A stretch of 64,000 nt of DNA from Lachnospiraceae bacterium (GTDB lineage Bacteria; Bacillota; Clostridia; Lachnospirales; Lachnospiraceae). The notes below the pieces were generated by a model. That model did not search any database, was not told the origin of the DNA, and was given only the letters and a program-made list of their open reading frames with translations. Made by a program: the position numbers and the translations under genes. Below, in pieces: positions 51,430 through 60,628 of this stretch; positions within the stretch are counted from its first letter, which is position 1, and each line of letters opens with the position of its first letter. The stretch lies in assembly GCA_900772845.1 (NCBI GenBank), contig CAAGSD010000006.1, positions 1 to 64,000 of the forward strand, written 5' to 3'.

Positions 51430-51615
51430 ATGGCAGACAAGAAGTTAAAGATCACTCTGGTAAAGTCCACCATCGGCGCTGTGCCGAAGAATAAAGCAAT
51501 CGTGGAGTCTATGGGACTGCGTAAGATCGGCAAGTCCGTAGTACTGCCTGATAATGATGCAACAAGAGGACAGATCCGTCAGGTGAATCATTTGATCAAG
51601 GTAGAAGAAGCATAA
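51430..51615 (+). CDS. rpmD: 50S ribosomal protein L30
   Basis: 61 residues. LKITLVKSTIGAVPKNKAIV and GLRKIGKSVVLPDNDATRGQ are the L30 pattern. AAAGGAG precedes the ATG. Confidence 0.96.
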   Translation: MADKKLKITLVKSTIGAVPKNKAIVESMGLRKIGKSVVLPDNDATRGQIRQVNHLIKVEEA

Positions 51616-51636
51616 TCAGATAAGGAGGTGTTAGGA

Positions 51637-52077
51637 ATGGAATTATCCAATTTAAGACCTGCAGAAGGTTCCAAACACAGTGATAATTTTAGAAGAGGCC
51701 GTGGACACGGTTCAGGAAATGGCAAGACCGCAGGTAAGGGTCATAAGGGACAGAAGGCTCGTTCCGGAGCTCCCAGACCTGGTTTCGAAGGTGGTCAGAT
51801 GCCTTTATACAGACGTATTCCTAAGAGAGGTTTCACTAATAGAAACACTAAGGAAATCGTTGCTATCAATGTAAGTGCTCTGGAGTGCTTTGACAACGGT
51901 GCTGTTGTTGATGTAAACGCATTGGTTGAAGCAGGAATCATTAAGAACCCCAGAGATGGAGTTAAGATCCTTGGAAACGGAGAACTTACCAAAAAGCTTG
52001 ATGTAAAGGTAGATGCATTCAGTGCATCCGCAAAAGAAAAAATCGAGGCTCTTGGTGGAACTGCTGAGGTGATGTAA
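51637..52077 (+). CDS. rplO: 50S ribosomal protein L15
   Basis: 146 residues. MELSNLRPAEGSKHSDNF, the glycine-rich GHGSGNGKTAGKGHKGQKAR and FEGGQMPLYRRIPKRGF are typical. The ATG at 51637 has AAGGAGG 8 bases upstream; the in-frame GTG inside that box is not a start. The stop overlaps the secY start. Confidence 0.96.
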   Translation: MELSNLRPAEGSKHSDNFRRGRGHGSGNGKTAGKGHKGQKARSGAPRPGFEGGQMPLYRRIPKRGFTNRNTKEIVAINVSALECFDNGAVVDVNALVEAGIIKNPRDGVKILGNGELTKKLDVKVDAFSASAKEKIEALGGTAEVM

Positions 52078-53390
52078 TGCTTACAACACTGAAAAACGCA
52101 TTTAAAATCAAAGAAATCAGACAAAAGATTCTTTTTACACTGGGAATGTTAGTTGTGATCCGTATCGGATCACAGCTTCCCGTACCCGGGGTGGACACGA
52201 AGTTCTTTTCTCAATGGTTTGCCCAACAGACAGGCGGTGCGTTCAGTTTCTTTGATGCCATTACAGGCGGTTCTTTCCTGAACATGTCTATTCTGGCATT
52301 GAATATCAACCCTTATATTACATCTTCCATTATCATGCAGCTGCTTACAATTGCTATTCCTAAGCTGGAAGAAATGCAGCGTGACGGTGAAGACGGCCGT
52401 AAGAAAATGGTCGCTATCACCAGATACGTTACCGTAGCACTCGCACTGATCCAGTCCACAGCAATGGCAATCGGTTTTGGCAGACAGGGCTACTTGATCG
52501 AGTTCAACGCTCTGAATGTAATTACCACGATCACAGCACTTACCGCTGGTAGTGCTTTTCTGATGTGGGTGGGTGAACGAATCACAGAAAAAGGTATCGG
52601 AAATGGTATTTCCATCGTACTGGTGATCAACATCATTTCCCGACTGCCTGAAGACTTGAGCAACCTTTTTGAGCAGTTTGTGTTCGGAAAAGCTCCGGCA
52701 ACCGCAATTCTTGCAGTCGTTATCATCTTTGCAATCATTGTTGCCATGGTGGTAATGGTTATCATCTTAAACGATGGTGTGCGCAAGATTCCGGTACAGT
52801 ATGCCAAGAAAATGCAGGGCAGAAAGATGGTCGGCGGACAGACTTCCAACATTCCGTTGAAAGTAAATACTTCCGGTGTTATCCCCATCATTTTTGCACA
52901 GTCCATTATGCAGTTCCCCATTATTATCTGTTCCTTTATCGGATATAACGGAACCGGCGTATGGGCAGAGATCCTCAAGGGTCTGAATTCCGGTTACTGG
53001 TGCAAACCCAGTCAGCCGATCTATTCCCTGGGGCTTCTGCTGTACATTGTATTGATTGTATTTTTTGCATACTTCTATACATCCATTACATTTAATCCTT
53101 TGATGATTGCCGATAACATGAAGAAGCAGGGTGGTTTCATCCCCGGAATCAGACCTGGTAAGCCTACCAGTGATTATCTGAACAAGATTCTGAATTATAT
53201 CGTCTTCATCGGTGCGGTCGGCCTGATCATTGTATCTGTGATCCCGTATTTCTTTAACGGTGTGTTCGGTGCAAGCGTATCCTTCGGTGGTACCAGCCTG
53301 ATCATTATCGTAAGTGTAGTACTGGAGACCATGAAGCAGGTAGAATCTCAGATGCTCGTTCGTAACTACAAAGGATTCCTGGAAGATTAG
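52077..53390 (+). CDS. secY: Protein translocase subunit SecY
   Basis: 437 residues, 10 membrane helices. The channel of the Sec translocon. Recognisable parts are the plug region QLPVPGVD, ALNINPYITSSIIMQLL in helix 2, VWVGERITEKGIGNGISIVL-like helix 4 (WVGERITEKGIGNGIS) and PGIRPGKPTSDYL. Its ATG overlaps the rplO stop (TAATG). A hairpin at 53402-53434 follows, which would separate it from the next gene. Confidence 0.97.
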   Translation: MLTTLKNAFKIKEIRQKILFTLGMLVVIRIGSQLPVPGVDTKFFSQWFAQQTGGAFSFFDAITGGSFLNMSILALNINPYITSSIIMQLLTIAIPKLEEMQRDGEDGRKKMVAITRYVTVALALIQSTAMAIGFGRQGYLIEFNALNVITTITALTAGSAFLMWVGERITEKGIGNGISIVLVINIISRLPEDLSNLFEQFVFGKAPATAILAVVIIFAIIVAMVVMVIILNDGVRKIPVQYAKKMQGRKMVGGQTSNIPLKVNTSGVIPIIFAQSIMQFPIIICSFIGYNGTGVWAEILKGLNSGYWCKPSQPIYSLGLLLYIVLIVFFAYFYTSITFNPLMIADNMKKQGGFIPGIRPGKPTSDYLNKILNYIVFIGAVGLIIVSVIPYFFNGVFGASVSFGGTSLIIIVSVVLETMKQVESQMLVRNYKGFLED

Positions 53391-53401
53391 CAGCATAACA
53401 G

Positions 53402-53434
53402 TAACCGGATGGTTTATGATCATCCGGTTATTTT
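53402..53434 (+). terminator. Hairpin after secY
   Basis: AACCGGATG / CATCCGGTT, a perfect 9 bp stem followed by ATTTTA. It could end part of the spc transcript; the T-run is weak. Confidence 0.6.
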
Positions 53435-53451
53435 ACGTTAAGGGGGACAGG

Positions 53452-55644
53452 ATGCAGAAGAGATATCCCATACAATTTATCCACATATTTTTAGCGGTTG
53501 TTCTGTTGGTAATGGCTCTGTTTTGTATCGGAGCACAGACACCATATACTGCGGAAATAGAAAGCAGTCAGTTGAAAAATCCGGAGTTTGCGTTTCTGCA
53601 AAAAGGACAGTACATCATTCACGTGACCTACGAAAATGGCATCGGGAAAAGCATTGTCGTATGTTCGGAGGCTGTTTCAGCGGCGGAAAGTGATCTGCCC
53701 TATAGAGAGCTGGCAAGAGAAGAGACTGCGGAGGAAAACGGCATAGTCGCTATTTTACTGGATCTGGATCAGGGGACGCATGCTGTGAAGTTACAGTGGG
53801 AAGACAGTTCAAAGAATGTCGATGAAACAGCAGCTTTTCGAAAAATAGAAATACAGAGTGTACATCTGGAAAATCGTGACGGCTATTTCCTGGCAGCTTT
53901 GTTTGCAGCATGTGCAGCTGCCATTCTTATGCTGGGCAGATGTTTTCCGGTGGAAAAATACGGCAGGCTGCTTTTTTTGATCGGTATGGGACTGGCAGCG
54001 AGTTTTCCCTTGTTTTCGGATAACCTGTGTATGGGTGAGGATATGCTGTATCACATTACCAGACTGGAAGGCATCTATCAGGGATTGTGCAACGGAGAAT
54101 TTCCGGTGAGGATCAATCCGTTACAGTCCGCAGGTTACGGCAATCTGTCGGCAACGATGTATCCTTCCCTGTTTCTGTATCCGGCAGCACTGCTGCGATT
54201 TGCTGGCGTGTCGGTTATGATGTGTTATAAAATATTACTGATCAGCATGAATATTGCCACGGCATTCTTTAGTTTTTATGCAGTTCGGAATATCACACGT
54301 TCAGAAAAGTCCGCCTGGATCATGAGCGTTCTTTATACCTTTGCAACCTACCGGCTGACTAATCTGTACTATCGGGCAGCGCTGGGAGAGAGCCTTGCTA
54401 TGGTATTCCTGCCGTTATTGCTGTGGGGAGCCTACGAGGTGCTTTACGGAGAAGAGAAAAAGTGGTATCTTCTGGTACTTGGAATTTCCGGTGTATTGGA
54501 GTCACACGTACTTTCTTTTGAAATGTGTCTTTTGTTCCTCGTGGCAGAAGGAACGGTGTGGCTGATCCGTTGTGCTGTCAATAACAGGCAGGCTTTGAAA
54601 GACCGTATGATTGCGCTGTTAAAGGCAGTGGCAGTGACGATTGGAGCTAATGCGGCATTTCTGATCCCGTTTTTATATTATACCGGTGAAGATCTTCAGG
54701 TGTTCCACATGCCGGCGGAAGTGGCAGGCAGCGGAGTATACCTGACACAGATGTTCCAGTTATACCCTCCGGCAGACGGAATGAATCTGCTGCAGGGTAC
54801 GTCACAGGGAGAAATGCCGCTTTCTGTAGGATTTGTACTTTTGGCCGGTCTGCTTATTTTCCTGGCAATGCTTTTCAGAAACGCTCCGGAGACTACTGCG
54901 GTAAAAGCAGGAAAACATTGTCTGTGTTATGGTGTCGTGAGCCTGCTTCTGGCATCGTGGCTCTGCCCGTGGGAAAAACTACAGAATCTGCAGCTGTTTC
55001 ATCTGATTGCAGTATCCCTGCAGTTTGCATGGAGGTTTTTAGGTCCGGCTGCTTTGTTCTTATGTGTGGTTTCAGCAGTGAGCTTTGTCTGGCTGGCGGA
55101 AAAAATCAATACAAAATATGTGGTATATGGTATGGTACTGTTGCTTGTGATGATAAGTACCGGTTACTATTTTGACAGAACGGCCCATGACATGAAGCAG
55201 ACTGCTGACAAAATGGAACTGGAAGGGCAGATGTATTCCGATGGAATGTATATGTACTGGGACGGTGATTCTTTCAAGGCACTGCAGTTAAACTATCAGT
55301 TGGAGGACAATCGGATCAGAACGGAAAAAGGTTCTGAGATCCGGTACCGGGACCTTGTAAGACAGGGGAACCGGATACAGTTTCAGCTGGAGCAGTGTGG
55401 AAGAGAAGATGATTTCCTGGTATTTCCCGTTTACTACTATCCCGGTTACGAGGTGCGGGTAGACGGAAAAGCAGTAGAGACACAGGTGATCGACACAAGA
55501 GTGGCCTGCAGGATGCCATCGGCACCTGCGGTGATCACGATCCGTTATGTGGAGCAGCCGTTGTTTATCATTGCAGATGTTATTTCACTGGTTGTTATAG
55601 TCCTTTTGATTTTTCATATTGCAAAGAGACCGCAAAAACGGTAA
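53452..55644 (+). CDS. Large polytopic membrane protein (PTPS-related/YfhO-like)
   Basis: 730 residues. A first helix (about 9-27) is followed by an extracellular beta-rich domain (to about 150), then about 11 helices, then a C-terminal extracellular domain and a last helix. The segment EDMLYHITRLEGIYQGLCNG, followed by FPVRINPLQSAGYGN, resembles the 6-pyruvoyl-tetrahydropterin-synthase-related membrane family and YfhO-like glycosyltransferase-type (GT-C) proteins. An envelope sugar-transfer role is possible but unproven. The start at 53452 has AGGGGGAC upstream. Its place between secY and adk breaks the usual secY-adk order. Confidence 0.75.
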   Translation: MQKRYPIQFIHIFLAVVLLVMALFCIGAQTPYTAEIESSQLKNPEFAFLQKGQYIIHVTYENGIGKSIVVCSEAVSAAESDLPYRELAREETAEENGIVAILLDLDQGTHAVKLQWEDSSKNVDETAAFRKIEIQSVHLENRDGYFLAALFAACAAAILMLGRCFPVEKYGRLLFLIGMGLAASFPLFSDNLCMGEDMLYHITRLEGIYQGLCNGEFPVRINPLQSAGYGNLSATMYPSLFLYPAALLRFAGVSVMMCYKILLISMNIATAFFSFYAVRNITRSEKSAWIMSVLYTFATYRLTNLYYRAALGESLAMVFLPLLLWGAYEVLYGEEKKWYLLVLGISGVLESHVLSFEMCLLFLVAEGTVWLIRCAVNNRQALKDRMIALLKAVAVTIGANAAFLIPFLYYTGEDLQVFHMPAEVAGSGVYLTQMFQLYPPADGMNLLQGTSQGEMPLSVGFVLLAGLLIFLAMLFRNAPETTAVKAGKHCLCYGVVSLLLASWLCPWEKLQNLQLFHLIAVSLQFAWRFLGPAALFLCVVSAVSFVWLAEKINTKYVVYGMVLLLVMISTGYYFDRTAHDMKQTADKMELEGQMYSDGMYMYWDGDSFKALQLNYQLEDNRIRTEKGSEIRYRDLVRQGNRIQFQLEQCGREDDFLVFPVYYYPGYEVRVDGKAVETQVIDTRVACRMPSAPAVITIRYVEQPLFIIADVISLVVIVLLIFHIAKRPQKR

Positions 55645-55701
55645 AATATTAATATTGGACATATAGGTCCGTGAAAAACAGGGAAAGGTATAGGTATAGA
55701 G

Positions 55702-56343
55702 ATGAAGATAATCATGTTAGGTGCACCCGGTGCAGGCAAAGGTACTCAGGCAAAGATGATCGCTGAAAAGTACGGAATCCCTCATGTATCCACCGGAGAT
55801 ATTTTCCGTGCGAATATCAAGAACGGAACCGAGCTTGGTATGGAAGCAAAGAAATACATGGATCAGGGACAGCTGGTTCCCGATGAGCTGACTGTTAAGA
55901 TCCTCTTAGACAGAGTAGCACAGGACGATTGCAAGAACGGTTATGTACTGGATGGATTCCCCAGAACCATTCCTCAGGCAGAGGTACTGGACAAGGCACT
56001 GACCGAACTGGGAGACGCCATTGATTTTGCAATCGATGTAAATGTTCCCGACGAGAATATCGTTAAGAGAATGTCCGGCAGACGTGCATGTCTGTCCTGC
56101 GGCGCAACTTATCATGTTGAGCACATTCCTCCCAAGAAGGAAGGCATCTGTGACAAGTGCGGCCAGGAACTGGTACTGCGTGATGATGACAAGCCTGAGA
56201 CCGTACTGAACCGTCTGAAGGTATATCATGACCAGACCCAGCCTCTGATCGACTTCTATACGAAGAAAAATGTATTAAAGACCGTAGACGGCACCAAGGA
56301 TATGAAGGAAGTATTCGCAGATATCGTAGCAATTCTTGGCTAG
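55702..56343 (+). CDS. adk: Adenylate kinase, zinc-LID type
   Basis: 213 residues. P-loop GAPGAGKGTQ at 7-16, AMP-binding STGDIFR, and LID with four cysteines C130, C133, C150 and C153 that should bind zinc, as in many Gram-positive adenylate kinases. It balances ATP, ADP and AMP. It precedes map, as in many bacteria. Confidence 0.97.
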   Translation: MKIIMLGAPGAGKGTQAKMIAEKYGIPHVSTGDIFRANIKNGTELGMEAKKYMDQGQLVPDELTVKILLDRVAQDDCKNGYVLDGFPRTIPQAEVLDKALTELGDAIDFAIDVNVPDENIVKRMSGRRACLSCGATYHVEHIPPKKEGICDKCGQELVLRDDDKPETVLNRLKVYHDQTQPLIDFYTKKNVLKTVDGTKDMKEVFADIVAILG

Positions 56344-56400
56344 GAAAAGTCCGGATCACTGACAAACAGCAGTAAGGTCCGGAACAGAAAGGTGAATAAA

Positions 56401-57153
56401 ATGGCAGTAACGATCAAATCACAGCGTGAAATTGAGTTGATGAGAGAATCTTGTAAGATTCTGGCTGATGTGTTCAGCCAGATGGAGAAGGCAGTGCATC
56501 CCGGAGTATCTACTCTGGATATTAACAACCTGGGCGAAAAACTGATCCGTGCCCATGGATGCATTCCCAACTTCCTGAATTATAACGGATACCCAGCATC
56601 CATCTGTGTATCCGTGAATGATGAGGTCGTACATGGCATCCCTCACAAAGATCATATTCTTCACGAAGGTGATATTGTAAGTCTGGATGCAGGACTGATC
56701 TACAAAGGATATCATTCCGATATGGCACGTACTTTCCCGGTAGGGCAGGTAAGTGAAGAGGCAAAGCTTCTCATGGAGAGAACCAGGGAAAGCTTTTTCG
56801 CCGGCATAAAAATGGCAACGGCAGGCAATCACCTGTATGACATTTCCAATGCCATCGATGCTTATATTAAGCCCTTTGGCTATGGAATCGTAAGAGATCT
56901 GGTAGGTCACGGCATTGGCACCAGTTTACATGAGGATCCCCAGATCCCCAATTTCGCACAGCGCAGACGAGGGATAAAGCTGCAGGCAGGCATGACCCTG
57001 GCTATCGAGCCCATGATCAACATGGGCAGACCGGATGTCGCATGGCTGGATGATGATTGGACTGTAGTTACGGAGGATGGGTCCTGGTCTGCACATTATG
57101 AGAATACCATCCTGATCACAGACGGTGAGCCGGAGATCCTGACCATGTATTAA
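56401..57153 (+). CDS. map: Methionine aminopeptidase, type I
   Basis: 250 residues. Metal ligands of the pita-bread fold are visible in order: the two aspartates in SLDAGLIYKGYHSDMART, the histidine in GHGIGTSLHEDPQIPN, and glutamates in AIEPM and HYENTILIT. It removes the initiator methionine. The ATG at 56401 has AAAGGTG upstream; the GTG at 56392 within that box is less likely. Confidence 0.96.
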   Translation: MAVTIKSQREIELMRESCKILADVFSQMEKAVHPGVSTLDINNLGEKLIRAHGCIPNFLNYNGYPASICVSVNDEVVHGIPHKDHILHEGDIVSLDAGLIYKGYHSDMARTFPVGQVSEEAKLLMERTRESFFAGIKMATAGNHLYDISNAIDAYIKPFGYGIVRDLVGHGIGTSLHEDPQIPNFAQRRRGIKLQAGMTLAIEPMINMGRPDVAWLDDDWTVVTEDGSWSAHYENTILITDGEPEILTMY

Positions 57154-57193
57154 GCAAAGGATATGCGGCAGCGAAGAAAGGTAAGATTGTGAT

Positions 57194-57466
57194 ATGTTAG
57201 GAGAATTTGCAACTTCAAAGGCCGGACATGATAAAGACAGATTGTACATGATCGTCGGTGAAGAGGAAGAGAGTGTCTATCTGTGCGATGGAAGGCTGCG
57301 CGGTGTGGAGCATCCGAAGAAAAAAAAGAAAAAGCATATCCAGATCATACATTCTTCTGCACCGGATACACTGTTACAAAGTATCAGACAGTACCTTCCG
57401 GGGGAAGAAGACGGGATCAACAAACGGATCCGGGAGACTCTGGAAGCGTATCTGTGTAATCAGTAA
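57194..57466 (+). CDS. KOW-domain RNA-binding protein (L14e-like)
   Basis: 90 residues. An N-terminal KOW-like strand pattern (GEFATSKAGHDKDRLYMIVG) is followed by a lysine block (PKKKKKKH) and a helical C-terminus. Small L14e/KOW proteins sit between map and infA in many Clostridia and are assumed to bind rRNA or ribosomes; the function is not known. AAAGG lies before the ATG. Confidence 0.82.
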   Translation: MLGEFATSKAGHDKDRLYMIVGEEEESVYLCDGRLRGVEHPKKKKKKHIQIIHSSAPDTLLQSIRQYLPGEEDGINKRIRETLEAYLCNQ

Positions 57467-57518
57467 GTAATACAAAGCAATATAAGAAGTAAAGAGTAGA
57501 AAGCTATGGAGGAAATTT

Positions 57519-57737
57519 ATGTCTAAAAGTGATGTAATCGAAATCGAAGGAACTGTTGTGGAGAAGCTTCCCAATACCATGTTCCGTGTGGAACTGGAGA
57601 ACGGACACAGAGTACTGGCTACTATCAGTGGTAAGCTTCGTCAGAACTTCATCCGTATCCTTCCCGGAGATAAGGTAACACTGGAACTGTCTCCTTACGA
57701 TCTGAGCAAGGGACGTATTATCTGGAGAGATAAGTAA
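57519..57737 (+). CDS. infA: Translation initiation factor IF-1
   Basis: 72 residues, standard. An OB fold with IEIEGTVVEKLPNTMFRVEL, GHRVLATISGKLRQNFIRI and LPGDKVTLELSPYDLSKGRI. IF-1 binds the ribosomal A site during initiation. GGAGGAAA lies before the ATG. Confidence 0.97.
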   Translation: MSKSDVIEIEGTVVEKLPNTMFRVELENGHRVLATISGKLRQNFIRILPGDKVTLELSPYDLSKGRIIWRDK

Positions 57738-57760
57738 GACGATCTGGAGAGAAAACAGAT

Positions 57761-59047
57761 ATGGCTAAAAAAATACGTAACTTTGCTGCCATTCTGGCGG
57801 TCAGCGCGGTGGTGGGAACCCTGCTTTTAGTACTGGTATTCCTGCTTCCTGTAGGTCCTATGCGCCGGAATGTGGAGAAAAGTGTTGAGAATATGCTCAA
57901 AACCGGGGATGAGATCCCGGGGGATGCTTTTTCCCAGTATCTGTGGAAAAACAGAGAGACTTACACCGATGCTATTATGGTGCAGAATGCCATAGAAAGA
58001 TTGTCGGATAAAAATGCTTATGAGCATGCCATGTGGATGTATCATTATGATCTGGAAGAGGATGTGTGGACACCGGAGGATTCTCTGAAGGCCTTTTGTG
58101 AATCCCATGAGAATGTTAACAACATGTATCTTCACATTTATGCGAGATACTGGCATGGTTATCTGCTGTATTTGAAACCTTTGTTGTTACTGTTTTCCTG
58201 GCAGCATGTGGTATGGCTGGAACTGGCGGTACAGATCGCACTTATGATCTGGGTACTGGTCACGGCGATCCGCAGGAAAAATGCAGGGGTTGCAGTGGTG
58301 ACACTGGGCAGTTTTCTGTTCATGAAGCCGGTGCTGGTGCTGGTATCTCTGACCATGTCGGTGTGCTGGATCCTGACGCTTCTGGCAGTGGAATATATGC
58401 TGCTGCACCATGACAGCCTGCACGACAAGGGACAGTATCCGGAATTTTTCCTGATCGTGGGAATTTTGACATCCTATTTTGATTTTCTGACGTATCCTAT
58501 CGTTACGTTGGGAATTCCTCTGTGCTGTTACTTCTTATTAGAAAGTGATCAGCTGTGGAACAATGTGAAAAAACTGATCGGTTTCGGAATCAGCTGGGCC
58601 ATCGGTTATGCCGGAATGTGGGCGGCAAAATGGGTCATTGCGGATCTGACACTGCGCACAGGTACGATTAAGGATGCCATCTGGTCCATTATCGGCCGTA
58701 CAGAGGCCATCGGCGGCAGACCCCGTATGAACGGAGGGTTTTATGTCATCGGGCTGAATCTGCAGGAGTATCCAGCTTATATGGGCATTGCAGTGGGAGT
58801 TCTCGCAGCAGTGGCAGTAGTGCTTCTGATTATGACAATCGTTACAGGAAAATGGAAACAGGTGTATATGCAGCTGCTTCCCATGGTGATCGTGGCGGCA
58901 ATTCCTTTTGCCTGGATCATTGCAGTACAGCATCATTCGGCACTGCATGCCAGATTTACTTTCCGAATTTTAAGTGTTGCGGCTGCTGCAGCCATCACTT
59001 TTATCGTTTTGATCGTAAAAGGCATAAAAAAGCCCCAAAAAAATTGA
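57761..59047 (+). CDS. Uncharacterised polytopic membrane protein
   Basis: 428 residues. A first helix at about 8-32, an extracytoplasmic domain of about 110 residues, then about 9 further helices; the C-terminus is basic (GIKKPQKN). The family is not recognised. Its topology (helix, extracellular domain, helix bundle) is a shorter version of the 730-residue protein between secY and adk, but I see no firm sequence match. GGAGAG precedes the ATG, 24 bp after infA. It separates infA from rpmJ, which are normally adjacent. Confidence 0.75.
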   Translation: MAKKIRNFAAILAVSAVVGTLLLVLVFLLPVGPMRRNVEKSVENMLKTGDEIPGDAFSQYLWKNRETYTDAIMVQNAIERLSDKNAYEHAMWMYHYDLEEDVWTPEDSLKAFCESHENVNNMYLHIYARYWHGYLLYLKPLLLLFSWQHVVWLELAVQIALMIWVLVTAIRRKNAGVAVVTLGSFLFMKPVLVLVSLTMSVCWILTLLAVEYMLLHHDSLHDKGQYPEFFLIVGILTSYFDFLTYPIVTLGIPLCCYFLLESDQLWNNVKKLIGFGISWAIGYAGMWAAKWVIADLTLRTGTIKDAIWSIIGRTEAIGGRPRMNGGFYVIGLNLQEYPAYMGIAVGVLAAVAVVLLIMTIVTGKWKQVYMQLLPMVIVAAIPFAWIIAVQHHSALHARFTFRILSVAAAAAITFIVLIVKGIKKPQKN

Positions 59048-59076
59048 AAAACATCGAAAAAAGCGCAAAAATACGC

Positions 59077-59124
59077 TTGCAAAGGAAAGACCGTCATGCT
59101 ATAATGTAAGACGGTCTTTTTTGA
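59077..59124 (+). promoter_or_regulatory. rpmJ promoter nested in a terminator hairpin
   Basis: Promoter: TTGCAA (59077-59082), 17 bp, TATAAT (59100-59105). Terminator for the upstream gene: AAGACCGTC (59088-59096) pairs with GACGGTCTT (59110-59118), followed by T's. The -10 box lies inside the loop of the terminator stem. Confidence 0.85.
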
Positions 59125-59138
59125 AAGGAGGGTTTAAC

Positions 59139-59252
59139 ATGAAAGTTAGATCATCAGTAAAACCGATTTGCGAAAAGTGCAAAATCATCAAGAGAAAAGG
59201 ACGCATCAGAGTAATCTGTGAGAATCCGAAGCACAAACAGAGACAGGGATAA
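59139..59252 (+). CDS. rpmJ: 50S ribosomal protein L36
   Basis: 37 residues, the full size of this smallest ribosomal protein. MKVRSSVKPICEKCKIIKRK with zinc ligands C11, C14, C27 and H32. AAAGGAGG precedes the ATG. It starts the alpha cluster under its own promoter. Confidence 0.96.
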   Translation: MKVRSSVKPICEKCKIIKRKGRIRVICENPKHKQRQG

Positions 59253-59653
59253 TCACCGCTTGATCGTCATTTGATCAGGTATGTGAGTTCTTGTCCGGTT
59301 ATTATGTGCGGCTGAATTGATTATATCAATTTTCATAATAGATTTGGATAGAGCTTACGGGAGATTACTTGTTGATACCATGACGAAAAGATTTTCTAAA
59401 TTTATAAAGGACATAAATTAAGAAAATCTAAGTTTCGTCACCAAAAAGAAATCAGAGATTTCTTTTTGCGGATGCAGACATATTCGTTATGGAAAGATCG
59501 GATCGTGTCCGATTGGGTGAAAGCCCCAATCAATTAGTAACTATTGGGCGTACAATCAACAGACCAAAACGTACGCACACACAACGAAAGTTGTGAGCGC
59601 AGAAATGTTGCGCAAAGCGTAAGAGATTACGCAGGAAAATGGAGGAAACGTAA
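59253..59653 (+). other. Gap between rpmJ and rpsM with long hairpins
   Basis: About 400 bases with no gene. It contains a long stem TGACGAAAAGATTTTCTAA (59381-59399) pairing with its near complement ending at 59440, and a perfect 12 bp hairpin CAAAAAGAAATC / GATTTCTTTTTG (59442-59468). Shorter stems sit around GATCGGATCGTGTCCGATTGG-type sequence near 59500 and CCCC/GGGG at 59515. Probably the rpsM leader, with possible regulation by a ribosomal protein. Confidence 0.6.
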
Positions 59654-60025
59654 ATGGCTCGTATCGCAGGTGTAGACTTACCTAGAGAAAAACGAATTGA
59701 GATCGGTTTGACCTATATCTATGGAATAGGCAGACCTACTGCTGACAAGCTGTTAGCAGAAGCAGGTGTAAATCCTGATACCAGAGTGAGAGATATTACC
59801 GATGATGAGGTAAAGAAGATCAGTGAAGCTATCGAAAAGCTCGGCGTTATGGTAGAAGGTGATCTGAGAAGAGAAATCGCTCTGAATATCAAGAGACTTC
59901 AGGAAATCGGCTGCTATCGTGGTATTCGTCATCGTAAAGGACTTCCTGTTCGTGGTCAGAAGACTAAGACCAATGCAAGAACTCGTAAGGGACCTAAGCG
60001 CACGGTGGCAAACAAGAAGAAGTAA
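59654..60025 (+). CDS. rpsM: 30S ribosomal protein S13
   Basis: 123 residues. MARIAGVDLPREKRIEIGLT, the helix-hairpin-helix region and the basic tail GLPVRGQKTKTNARTRKG are typical. It contacts P-site tRNA. GGAGGAAA precedes the ATG. Confidence 0.97.
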   Translation: MARIAGVDLPREKRIEIGLTYIYGIGRPTADKLLAEAGVNPDTRVRDITDDEVKKISEAIEKLGVMVEGDLRREIALNIKRLQEIGCYRGIRHRKGLPVRGQKTKTNARTRKGPKRTVANKKK

Positions 60026-60101
60026 TTAAGATCGTAATGTAACTGTGAGAGGGAAGCAAATGTAAGCATCCCCAGGAAATGAGAAAGTAGGTTAGTTTAA
60101 A

Positions 60102-60497
60102 ATGGCTAAAAAAGTTGCAAAGAAAGTAACAAAAAAGCGTGTAAGAAAAAACGTTGAACGCGGACAGGCACATATTCAGTCTTCTTTTAACAATACAATC
60201 GTAACGTTAACTGATGCTGAAGGTAATGCTCTTAGCTGGGCAAGTGCCGGTGGTCTTGGTTTTAGAGGTTCAAAGAAATCTACTCCATATGCTGCACAGA
60301 TGGCTGCTGAAACAGCAACAAAGGCTGCTCTTGTTCACGGATTAAAGTCCGTTGACGTATTTGTAAAGGGTCCTGGTTCAGGACGTGAAGCAGCAATCAG
60401 AGCTCTGTCTGCAAGTGGACTGGATGTCTTAAGCATTTGTGATGTAACTCCTGTACCTCACAATGGATGCCGTCCTCCTAAGCGTCGTCGCGTTTAG
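60102..60497 (+). CDS. rpsK: 30S ribosomal protein S11
   Basis: 131 residues. QSSFNNTIVTLTDAEGNAL and the C-terminal CDVTPVPHNGCRPPKRRRV are S11 signatures. S11 forms part of the platform near the E site. The RBS (GAGAAAG) is weaker than in neighbouring genes. Confidence 0.97.
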   Translation: MAKKVAKKVTKKRVRKNVERGQAHIQSSFNNTIVTLTDAEGNALSWASAGGLGFRGSKKSTPYAAQMAAETATKAALVHGLKSVDVFVKGPGSGREAAIRALSASGLDVLSICDVTPVPHNGCRPPKRRRV

Positions 60498-60628
60498 TGA
60501 GAATCCGTCGTCAGACGGGACAGTTTATGAAGTAACATTAGAACAAGTTGGATGAAAGTGCCGCACTGCGGCACTGTAAACAACCCTCGGAAGTCACTTC
60601 CGAAGTATAAAGAAGGGAAAATAAAAAA
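60498..60628 (+). promoter_or_regulatory. Structured gap before rpsD
   Basis: A perfect stem AGTGCCGC / GCGGCACT (60557-60576) and a second stem CGGAAGT / ACTTCCG lie before rpsD. S4 regulates its own mRNA in many bacteria, so this is a candidate S4 site; I could not match it to the described leader. Confidence 0.45.
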
